A DNA stretch of 64,000 nucleotides from Abditibacteriaceae bacterium (GTDB lineage Bacteria; Armatimonadota; Abditibacteriia; Abditibacteriales; Abditibacteriaceae), in the NCBI GenBank assembly GCA_019239895.1, contig JAFAZH010000042.1, positions 42,788-106,787 on the forward strand. The letters run 5' to 3'. Shown here one piece after another: positions 7,630 through 15,511 of the stretch. Numbering within the stretch: the stretch's first letter is position 1; every line of letters starts with the position of its first letter. The position numbers and the translations under genes are program-made. The notes under the pieces were generated by a model. The model was not told the DNA's origin. It did not search any database and worked only from the letters and a program-made list of their open reading frames with translations.

Positions 7630-9666
7630 CTAAGCTGCACTGGCGACCTTGACTTTCTCGCCATCTTCCAGTGGCTCATTGCCCATGATGACGCGCTCGC
7701 CTTTGACGATGTTACCCATCACCTGAGTGCGCCCGTTCGCCGCAATGCCAACACGGACGTTGCGCCGCTGCACGCGGGCCTCATTGCCAGTGCCAGAGGC
7801 GATTAAGACTGCTGACTGGCCATTGATTTCCTGTATGGCATCCGATGGCACCACGAGCGCATTATAGACTGTTTGCGTGACGAGGGTGCCCCGTGCGAAA
7901 GCTCCCGGCGTTAGCTGGCTGGGGGCATTGGGTACTGTGATGCGGACGCGGAATTGGCGCGAACGAGGGTCGGCGTTGGGGATAATATCAGAGACAAAGC
8001 CGCGCAACGCCTGAGCCGAAACGGAGGGCACGATAAGACTGGCCTGTTGCCCGGTGCGGATGCGATTTACATTGTTTTCTGATACCAGAGCCTCGAAATA
8101 CACGCGGTCGAGCGACACGATGTTCAGCATGGTTGAACCAGGGGAAACGGCAGAGCCGACATCCGCTAATTTGGTGTTAACCACACCATTAACTGGGGAA
8201 TAAATCCTCGCATAACTCAGGTTTACCTGAGCCTGTTGCACGCCTGCTCTGGCCGACTGCACGGCGGCGGCGGCGGCTTGAATATCCGACTGCGCAATAG
8301 GTATCTGTGACCTGTTGGCCTGTGCCTGCACTAGCCCGGCCCGCGCCTGATCTACGGCTTGTTTGGCCGCCACGGTTTCCTGGCGCGTGATAGGAATCTG
8401 GGCCAGATTCGATTGCGCAGTTTGCAGCCCGGATTGCGCTGTGGCCAGAGCTGCTAGTGCGGCAGATACGTCAGCTTGCGCGTTTTGTTCGCGGGCACGG
8501 CCCGCTACCGCCTGGGCACGCAGGTTTTCGGCTTGCTGCACATTGGTCTGGGCTTGAATTACACCTTGTTGGGCGCGGTTGACGGCTTCTTCGGCCTGAC
8601 GAATCTGCTCGTTGGTGTTGCCTTCGCGCACTAAGGACAAGTTCTGTTGCGCGGATTGAAGCTGCGCCTGGTTGACATCGTAACGGGTTTGAGCGGCATC
8701 CACTGCCGACTGCGCCGCTGCGCCACCCGCCACTAAAATCTTCTGGCGATTTAATTCGGTTTCGGCATCCTTGAGGTTGGCCTGCGCTAAATTAACCGCT
8801 GCCTGCGCCTGCGCGATTTGCTGCTCGCGTGCGCCGCGCCGGATGTCGGCCAGGGCTGCCTGAGATGAAGCAACCTGCGATTGTGCGGAGGTAACGCCAC
8901 TTTGGGCGGCTTCTACGCCAGTAGCGGTACGCTTGATTTCTTCTTCGACCTGCACTTGTGTTTGTGTTGCGGTTTCACGCGCCTGCTTGAGCCTCGCCTG
9001 CGCCGTCTTGACCGTATCGCGGGCGGTATTGACCTGCTGTTGCGCTGCGACGATGCGCGGGTTTTCATTTAAGAGCGCCTGGCGATAACGGGCCTGTGCG
9101 GTTTGCAATGCAGTCCGAGCTTGCTCGATGGTGGTGCCGACCTGCTGCACGCGCGCGGGCAAGCCCACAACGGTCTGATTATAGCGAACCTGTGCTGTGC
9201 GCAAAGCGGCTTGAGCGGCGGCAACCTGAGCGCGCAGGTCGGCATCATCCAACTGCACGACTAATTCGCCCATGCGTACCCGGCTACCTTCCTGCACATA
9301 TAACTGCGCGATGCGTCCGACAATCTTAGAACTGAGATTAATATTCTGATTCGTCTTAAGGGAGCCAGTGATGTCGAGACTCTGCGCGAGATTGCCCACC
9401 GCCACGGGCATCACTTTTACCGTGGTAATTTGCGGTGCCTGGGCGGCGGTATTGCCCGCTACGGGCGCGGTGGACGCCCCTTTATTCCGTGACCGCAAGA
9501 ACAACCCGCCAATCAGCAGGGCCGCAATAATGGCAATGGGCAACCAGCGCGGCGTTTTGCCGGGTGGGGGAGCCGGAGCCGGGCCGGGCCTTTCGACTCT
9601 AGGCACCGTCTCACGGGGCACGGTCGTCTGCTCCTCCGTTGACTGTTGATAATTCGATACCTTCAT
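7630..9666 (-). CDS. RND efflux periplasmic adaptor (AcrA/HlyD family) with a very long helical hairpin
   Basis: This membrane fusion protein would join the RND pump encoded just upstream to TolC. It has a Pro-rich cytoplasmic start, one membrane anchor at about residues 43-60 (WLPIAIIAALLIGGLFL), a lipoyl half (SKIVGRIAQLYVQEGSRVRMGELV), then some 310 residues rich in Ala and Gln that form the helical hairpin, the returning lipoyl half (ARIYSPVNGVV), a beta-barrel domain and a membrane-proximal domain (PSDAIQEINGQSAVLI). AcrA's hairpin is several times shorter. I chose the ATG at 9666, five bases after AAGGTGG; an in-frame GTG at 9675 is the alternative. It is the last gene of the MarR-headed efflux cluster. 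Confidence 0.9.
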   Translation of the reverse strand: MKVSNYQQSTEEQTTVPRETVPRVERPGPAPAPPPGKTPRWLPIAIIAALLIGGLFLRSRNKGASTAPVAGNTAAQAPQITTVKVMPVAVGNLAQSLDITGSLKTNQNINLSSKIVGRIAQLYVQEGSRVRMGELVVQLDDADLRAQVAAAQAALRTAQVRYNQTVVGLPARVQQVGTTIEQARTALQTAQARYRQALLNENPRIVAAQQQVNTARDTVKTAQARLKQARETATQTQVQVEEEIKRTATGVEAAQSGVTSAQSQVASSQAALADIRRGAREQQIAQAQAAVNLAQANLKDAETELNRQKILVAGGAAAQSAVDAAQTRYDVNQAQLQSAQQNLSLVREGNTNEQIRQAEEAVNRAQQGVIQAQTNVQQAENLRAQAVAGRAREQNAQADVSAALAALATAQSGLQTAQSNLAQIPITRQETVAAKQAVDQARAGLVQAQANRSQIPIAQSDIQAAAAAVQSARAGVQQAQVNLSYARIYSPVNGVVNTKLADVGSAVSPGSTMLNIVSLDRVYFEALVSENNVNRIRTGQQASLIVPSVSAQALRGFVSDIIPNADPRSRQFRVRITVPNAPSQLTPGAFARGTLVTQTVYNALVVPSDAIQEINGQSAVLIASGTGNEARVQRRNVRVGIAANGRTQVMGNIVKGERVIMGNEPLEDGEKVKVASAA

Positions 9667-9699
9667 TAAGGCCACCTTACCTTTAAACTTATTTCATTT

Positions 9700-9744
9700 G
9701 GGGACGATCTCAGCCGCTCGGAAAAAGGTAGCTTAAATCGTCCC
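9700..9744 (-). terminator. possible hairpin between RND pump and adaptor genes
   Basis: GGGACGAT (9701-9708) pairs with ATCGTCCC (9737-9744) across a 28-base loop. It lies between the stop of the pump gene and the start of the adaptor gene and may be an attenuator or partial terminator. Confidence 0.35.
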
Positions 9745-9761
9745 ATGAATTTATACCCTTG

Positions 9762-12700
9762 TTAATGATCAACGCGACTGGCCACTCGCACTACATTCGG
9801 ATCAAATGTGCCCTGCCCATCGGTATGAGTTGGATAATCGCCACTCTGGACGCCTCCATCGGTGCCACCGAAAACGCGCCGCCGAGCGGAAGCGAAAATA
9901 TTGGTCAAGTCATCAAAGAGCGAGTAAGCCACCGGAGTTGCTAATAATGTCAACAGTAGTGATAGTGTCTGGCCGCCAAAGATAACGCTGCCAATAGCGC
10001 GGTTCGTTGCGGTGCCGGTGCCTCGGCTGAGCACCAGGGGCAACATGCCAGCGACGAAGGCCGCGGTGGTCATCAGAATAGGCCGAAAGCGGTCTCGATT
10101 GGCCTGAATAATAGCGTCGTAACGGTTCATGCCTTCAGCGCGTAAGTTATTGGTGTGGTCAATCTGCAAAATTGCATTCTTCTTAACCACACCGAATAAG
10201 ACCAATACACCAAGAGCCGAGAAGATATTCAATGATTGGCCGAATATCAGCAGCGAGAACATCGCAAACGGAACGGTAAGCGGCAAGGATAACAGAATCG
10301 TAATCGGGTGCAACCAGCTTTCAAACTGGGCGGCGAGGATCAAATACATGAACACCAGGGAGAGCATGACAGCCGTTAAGAAGGCTACGGCGGCGCGTCC
10401 TTGCTCTTTGGAGCGCCCGGCTGCGCTGCCGCGATAGTCGGGGCCGAGATTCAAGCTCTGGATGTTTTGCGCCATAGCGGAAGTAATCGCCGCCTCGGAC
10501 GCTCCTGGTAATGTATTGGAATACAGTGTCACCGAACGCTGGCGGTTTAAGTGGTTAATGACTGCCGGGCCAGTGGAAGACACAAAGTGGGCGATTTGAT
10601 CGAGCGGCACTGAACTGGGGCCACTGGTAGAGCCACCGCCGCCCGTGCCACCGGAACTGTCACCGGCTCCGCCGCCGCCACTATTAGCGGGCACGGTGAG
10701 GAGGCTAAGCTGCTCAGGGCTACTGCGGAATTGCTGCTCGGCCCGCACATGGACTTCATACTCTTCCCCATTCTGCTCAAAATCAGTCACCTGCGTATCG
10801 CCGCCCACCAGATAGTTCAGGGCGTTGGCCACGTCGGTTACTTGCACGCCCAGTTGCGATGCGAGCGGACGATCTATTTGCACGCTCAATTCGGGCTTAC
10901 CCGGAATCAGGTTAGTGTCCGCGTCCACCACACCGGGGATTTTCTTCATCGCCGCTAAAGCTTTTTGTGAGGCGTTAATTAGGGTATTGAGGTCAGGGCC
11001 AGAAACGACATACTGAATCGCCGCCGATTGAGCGCCACCGCCACCAATAGCCGAAATCGGCCCCACAATGGTGCGCAAATGTTCCGACGCGAATTGCGGT
11101 ATGATTTCTTTACGCACTTTCAGGATCATCTGTTGTTGGCTGAGATCCGTCTTGCGCTTATCCAAGGGCAGCATTCGCACATAGAGGGAAGCATTATTAA
11201 GCGTTTGCTGTGGGTCGCCACCAATACTCAGCGTGACGTAATCTATGTCGGGCAGTTTGCGCACAGCCGATACGATGCGCCGTCCAATGTCGCGGGTTGC
11301 CTGCAAACTGGTGCCCTCTGGGGCACGCGCTGTGATCTGGAACTGGGATTCATCGTCGTCGGGCAAGAAGTTCTTCGGGATTTGCTTGACGATTGGCCCG
11401 GTTAGATACAGGAAGAAGACGCACGCGAGAACAATGGCCCAGCGATGCGCCAGGCTCCACTTCAACATTGCCGTATAAACGCGGTCGAGGATAGCGAAAA
11501 AGCCGCGTTCCTTGGAAGTGGCATGGTGCCCAGAAGAGGTCGGCTGCGGGGCATGTCTCCCATTGGTAGCGACCCCATCGGTATTGTGATTATGACCCAA
11601 CTCGCCACCAGCAGGAGGTTCACCAACCGGTGCGGCAGGGCTTTTCAGCATTCGTGCCCCCAGCATGGGAGTCAGGGTGAACGAAACCAACAGGGAGACC
11701 AGAATAGCGAATGACATCGTCAGGCCAAACGAGTTCATAAAGCGGCCCACGATGCCAGTCATAAAGGCCACTGGTAAGAATACTGCAACCAGAGATAACG
11801 CTGTCGCTAACACTGCCAGGCCGATTTCCCGGGTGCCTTCAATGGCCGCCTGATAAGGCGTGCGTCCTTTTTCTTCGATATAGCGGTAGATGTTTTCGAT
11901 GACCACGATAGCATCGTCAATCACGATACCTACCGCGAGGGTCAGAGCTAAGAGGGTAATCAGGTTGAGCGTAAAGCCCATGTAATAGACGAGGCCGAAG
12001 GTGGAGATAATCGAAGTGGGAATTGCAATGGCTGAAATCAAAGTCGAGCGCCAGTTCCACAAGAAGATTAAGACCACTGCCGAAGCCAGGATGGAGCCTA
12101 ACATCAAGTGCTCCTTCACGGTATCTACGGCGGCTTTAATATAGTCGGACTGATCCTGGACGATCTTGAGGTGGTAGGCTTGTGGCATCGTTTGCTCGAT
12201 GCCTTTGAGCCGCTCCTTAATGCCGCTAATAACGTCGAGGGCATTGGTGCCGCTCTGCTTGCGGATGCTTAACAAAACGGTCGGTTGCCCGTTCAACTCC
12301 GCCGCGCTTAACTCCTGGGCTGTGGAGTCTTCCACTCGCGCCACATCAGAAAGCAAGACCTGACCACCGTCGGAAGAGCGCAGGATAATGTTGTTAAAGT
12401 CGGCGACATTCTGTAAGCGGCCTCGCGTGCGCAATGTGAAGTTGCGAGGCCCAGTTTCAACACGGCCACCGGGAATCTCCACGTTCTGAGCTTGCAGGGC
12501 ACGGGTTACATCGCTCACCGTCAGGTCATAGGAACGCAGCTTATAGGCATCTAACCAGACATTAACCTGACGGGCGCGGCCACCGGTAATAGTGACATCG
12601 CCCACGCCATTGGTACTTTCAATCTGGCGGCGCAATCTTTTATCCGCATACTCTGTCAGTTCTCGGATGGGACGCTGCCCGGACAATGCCAGACCTAAAA

Positions 12701-13121
12701 CGGGCGAAGCGTCGGGGTCAATTTTCTGCACCGTGGGCGGACGCACGTTTTTGGGCCAGGTGGGGTCGGAGGTAACGAGGTTCACCTTATCCCGCACTTC
12801 CTGCGCCGCCACATCCACGTTCTTCTCCAGGACGAAGGTGACATTAACCTGTGCCACGCCTTCACTGGAAGTCGAGCTTAATTCGTCAATACCACTGATG
12901 GTGTTGACCGACTCTTCGATTTTATTCGTAAGCGTGGTTTCTACTTCTTCGGGCGCGGTGCCCGGAGACGAGACTGTGACGATGATAGTTGGAAAGTCCA
13001 CTTTGGGAAAGCGGTCTACCCCCAGTTTCGTATAGCTAGTCCAGCCCACCACCACCAGGATTAAAACTAGCACCGAAGCGAAAACGGGCCGCCGCACGCA
13101 TAATTCAGCAAGTTTTTGCAT
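9762..13121 (-). CDS. RND multidrug efflux pump (HAE1/AcrB type)
   Basis: This is the proton-driven inner-membrane pump. It begins with the family signature LAELCVRRPVFASVLVLIL, has the paired aspartates of TM4 in VGIVIDDAIVVIEN, and the TM10 lysine in FGVVKKNAIL, so the proton relay appears intact. Length (1119) is slightly above the usual 1030-1050 because of two inserts: a His/Asn/Gly-rich cytoplasmic segment of about 45 residues between TM6 and TM7 (near 505-550) and a Gly/Ser-rich stretch in the second porter/docking region (SGGGGAGDSSGGTGGGGS, near 815-835). GAGG lies 7 bases before the ATG. It sits between an EmrA-like adaptor gene (upstream) and an AcrA-like one (downstream), all on one strand. 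Confidence 0.95.
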   Translation of the reverse strand: MQKLAELCVRRPVFASVLVLILVVVGWTSYTKLGVDRFPKVDFPTIIVTVSSPGTAPEEVETTLTNKIEESVNTISGIDELSSTSSEGVAQVNVTFVLEKNVDVAAQEVRDKVNLVTSDPTWPKNVRPPTVQKIDPDASPVLGLALSGQRPIRELTEYADKRLRRQIESTNGVGDVTITGGRARQVNVWLDAYKLRSYDLTVSDVTRALQAQNVEIPGGRVETGPRNFTLRTRGRLQNVADFNNIILRSSDGGQVLLSDVARVEDSTAQELSAAELNGQPTVLLSIRKQSGTNALDVISGIKERLKGIEQTMPQAYHLKIVQDQSDYIKAAVDTVKEHLMLGSILASAVVLIFLWNWRSTLISAIAIPTSIISTFGLVYYMGFTLNLITLLALTLAVGIVIDDAIVVIENIYRYIEEKGRTPYQAAIEGTREIGLAVLATALSLVAVFLPVAFMTGIVGRFMNSFGLTMSFAILVSLLVSFTLTPMLGARMLKSPAAPVGEPPAGGELGHNHNTDGVATNGRHAPQPTSSGHHATSKERGFFAILDRVYTAMLKWSLAHRWAIVLACVFFLYLTGPIVKQIPKNFLPDDDESQFQITARAPEGTSLQATRDIGRRIVSAVRKLPDIDYVTLSIGGDPQQTLNNASLYVRMLPLDKRKTDLSQQQMILKVRKEIIPQFASEHLRTIVGPISAIGGGGAQSAAIQYVVSGPDLNTLINASQKALAAMKKIPGVVDADTNLIPGKPELSVQIDRPLASQLGVQVTDVANALNYLVGGDTQVTDFEQNGEEYEVHVRAEQQFRSSPEQLSLLTVPANSGGGGAGDSSGGTGGGGSTSGPSSVPLDQIAHFVSSTGPAVINHLNRQRSVTLYSNTLPGASEAAITSAMAQNIQSLNLGPDYRGSAAGRSKEQGRAAVAFLTAVMLSLVFMYLILAAQFESWLHPITILLSLPLTVPFAMFSLLIFGQSLNIFSALGVLVLFGVVKKNAILQIDHTNNLRAEGMNRYDAIIQANRDRFRPILMTTAAFVAGMLPLVLSRGTGTATNRAIGSVIFGGQTLSLLLTLLATPVAYSLFDDLTNIFASARRRVFGGTDGGVQSGDYPTHTDGQGTFDPNVVRVASRVDH

Positions 13122-13188
13122 TAATTAACCTCTTCTGAAACACATCCGCATAAATGTAACGATGGCCTGAGCCGAGTTAGTAAAATAG

Positions 13189-13221
13189 GCCCCTCCCCGT
13201 GGGGGAGTGAAGGGGAGGGGC
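13189..13221. repeat. GC-rich hairpin, REP-like or terminator
   Basis: GCCCCTCCCC (13189-13198) pairs with GGGGAGGGGC (13212-13221). It lies between the EmrA-like adaptor stop and the RND start. Its composition resembles the arms of the larger inverted repeat at 31823-31981, so it may be a member of the same REP-like family. It may also reduce read-through into the pump gene. Confidence 0.6.
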
Positions 13222-13245
13222 AGTTAATTGTAAAAGTTACGCCTT

Positions 13246-15402
13246 CTATTGGTGCAGCGTAATAGTGGCTACCACGGAGAGGCCGCCCCGCAGGTGTTCC
13301 ATATACGGCTGGTCGCGGTCAAAAAGAATTTTTACGGGCACGCGTTGCACGACTTTCGTAAAGTTGCCGCTGGCATTTTCGGGTGGCAGCAAGGAGAAAG
13401 TGGCACCCGTGGCCGCCGCAATCGAATCCACATGCCCGGTAAAAGTGTGGCCGGGAAACGCATCTACTTCAATTTCAGCTTTTTCCCCGCGTTCGACACC
13501 TTTCATCTGCGTTTCCTTAAAGTTAGCCACCACCCACACATCGTTATTAGGAACGATATTCATGAGTGGTTGGCCGATAGCGACTTGCTGCCCTATTTCA
13601 ATCGTTTTCTTGCTGATCTGGCCGCTCATGGGAGCCACAATACGAGTATCGGCCAGATTGATTTCTGCCGTGCGCAAAGCCGCCAACGCTTGCTGAATCT
13701 TCGCGGCAGCAGTGCGCTCATTGGCTGTGCTGACGGCGACCTGTCCAGGTACTGTGCGCGCTTGTTGCAACTGGCCTAATGCCTGCGTGCGTTTGCCGAG
13801 GGCTGTCTGCACACCTTGCTGCGAAGCGAGGACAGTGGCGCGATTCTGGCCTACCGTGGCCTGCGCCTGGCGCACGCCTTGTTGGGCCGCTACCTTGGCC
13901 GCCTGATTTTGTCCCACGACCGCCGCCGCTTCACGCACCGCATCCTCAGATGCTGAGCGTTGCGCTCGATTCTGATTCACCATAGCATCGGCTTCACGCA
14001 CCGCATCGAGTGCCGCCAGGCGTTGCGCTTGGGCCTGGCGCACGGCGGCATCGGCCTGGCCAATCGAACTTTGCGCCGCACCCGCCTGCGCCTGCGCTTG
14101 CGTAATACTGGCATTGGCGGCACGTACCTGTTCCTGCGCGCTGGCGACATCAGCCTGGCGTGCTGTTACCGTCTCCTCAGCTTGCGTTACGCCCTGGCGT
14201 GCGGTCGAGAGTTCGGCTTGCGCAGCAGTGGCGGCGGCATTGGCCGTATCCACCTGCTGGGCGCTGACCGCTCCTCCACGATACAATTCGGCATAACGTG
14301 CCGCGTCCTGGGTGGCTCGCGTGGCCTGTGCCTCAGCGGATGTCACGCCCGCTTCAGCAGAGCGCACTCCGGCCTGGGCAGTGGCGACTTGCGCCTGGGC
14401 TGCGGTCACCGCTTGAATGGCACGGTCACGAGCAGACGTGGCGACTCCAATTCCTGCCTGCGCGGCGTTAGACGTTTGCGCTGCCGCATTACGTGCGGCG
14501 ACTGCCGTGCTAATCGCAGCGGTGGCGGCTTTAGCCGTATCTACAGCGCGGGTGCGCGCTGCCACCGCTGCCGCAATGCCAGTCTGAGCTACGTTGACGC
14601 CTTGGCCTGCGCGACTGCGGGCGGCGAGAGCTTGCGCGATATTCGCATTAGCCTTGCTGACGTTAGCGATAGCGTTGCCCACTCCCGCTAAGGAGTTGGC
14701 GACCCCCGCGCGAGAACGCTGCACATCCGCTTGCGCTGAGCCAATGCCACTGGCAGCCTGTTGCAAGCCACCGACGGCTTGCTGGACTTGCGCATTGCCG
14801 GTGCCCTGGGTCAACCGGGTGCTGGCCGCTGCTCCTACCGCTCCGGTGCGGGCGACGAGCAGGTTCGCTTGCGCTTGGGCAACATCAGCCCGGTAGGTGG
14901 CGTCGTCTAAGACCGCGAGTAACTGGCCCTTTTGCACTTGCTGGTTTTCTTTCACCAGAATTTTGGCGATGTTGCCATTGACCTGCGGCGTTATCTGCAC
15001 CACATCGGTCGTGAGATAAGCGTCATCAGTTGAAACATGCACTTGCGACCACTGCCAATAATGCACGCCCCAGATGCCGCCGAACACTAAGGCGATTAAT
15101 AACACTCCAATTAAGAGAGTCTTAACCCACGGTGGCCGGGCACGCTTTTGTCCACTATCTGGCGCACGTCCTGGCGGGGCACTCGCATTACCAGCACTCG
15201 GCGCAGGGGCCGCTGGCGGCGTATTGGGGGACGGTGCTTCAGGCGTTGTGCCTTGTCCACCGCGGCGAGAGTCAGGTGTGCGCCCTAAGCCAGCAGCACG
15301 ATTGTCAGGAGCCGGGCCATTAGCTGTCCCATTGCTATTGCCATTGGTATGTTCAACTTGTGGGGTACGACTTTCCCCATCTCTTTTATCTAACTGTGCC
15401 AT
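13246..15402 (-). CDS. EmrA-like membrane fusion protein with a very long Ala/Gln coiled coil
   Basis: A Pro/Gly-rich cytoplasmic segment (1-90) precedes one membrane anchor at about 92-112 (VKTLLIGVLLIALVFGGIWG). The lipoyl half-motif VNGNIAKILVKENQQVQKGQL follows, then about 420 residues of Ala/Gln/Arg-rich heptad-like helix, the return motif DTRIVAPMSGQISKKTIEIG and a beta-barrel end with VVANFKETQMKGV, a strong HlyD/EmrA mark. EmrA normally partners the MFS pump EmrB, but no MFS gene is present nearby; here it stands between tolC and the RND pump. The coiled part contains many repeats of AVREA..VGQNQA type that look like internal duplications. The SD is weak (AGAAG). Confidence 0.9.
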   Translation of the reverse strand: MAQLDKRDGESRTPQVEHTNGNSNGTANGPAPDNRAAGLGRTPDSRRGGQGTTPEAPSPNTPPAAPAPSAGNASAPPGRAPDSGQKRARPPWVKTLLIGVLLIALVFGGIWGVHYWQWSQVHVSTDDAYLTTDVVQITPQVNGNIAKILVKENQQVQKGQLLAVLDDATYRADVAQAQANLLVARTGAVGAAASTRLTQGTGNAQVQQAVGGLQQAASGIGSAQADVQRSRAGVANSLAGVGNAIANVSKANANIAQALAARSRAGQGVNVAQTGIAAAVAARTRAVDTAKAATAAISTAVAARNAAAQTSNAAQAGIGVATSARDRAIQAVTAAQAQVATAQAGVRSAEAGVTSAEAQATRATQDAARYAELYRGGAVSAQQVDTANAAATAAQAELSTARQGVTQAEETVTARQADVASAQEQVRAANASITQAQAQAGAAQSSIGQADAAVRQAQAQRLAALDAVREADAMVNQNRAQRSASEDAVREAAAVVGQNQAAKVAAQQGVRQAQATVGQNRATVLASQQGVQTALGKRTQALGQLQQARTVPGQVAVSTANERTAAAKIQQALAALRTAEINLADTRIVAPMSGQISKKTIEIGQQVAIGQPLMNIVPNNDVWVVANFKETQMKGVERGEKAEIEVDAFPGHTFTGHVDSIAAATGATFSLLPPENASGNFTKVVQRVPVKILFDRDQPYMEHLRGGLSVVATITLHQ

Positions 15403-15459
15403 TATCTTTTACTTCTTTTTAAGCCTGTATGTCAGAAGAGTCTAAAAGCGACTCTAGAG

Positions 15460-15501
15460 AATAATTTAAAAGTAATAATTTAAGAGTAATAACTTAAAAC
15501 T
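15460..15501. repeat. three tandem 14-nt AT-rich repeats
   Basis: The unit AATAATTTAAAAGT is repeated three times in a row with small changes (15460-15473, 15474-15487, 15488-15501), upstream of the EmrA-like gene and just after the TolC gene on the minus strand. It may be a promoter-region binding site or simple slippage. Confidence 0.55.
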
Positions 15502-15511
15502 AACGCTTATT

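Noticed and set aside
13960..14691. 243-residue plus-strand frame opposite the EmrA-like coiled coil
   Set aside because: It is the antisense shadow of Ala/Gln/Arg-rich codons and has no independent support.
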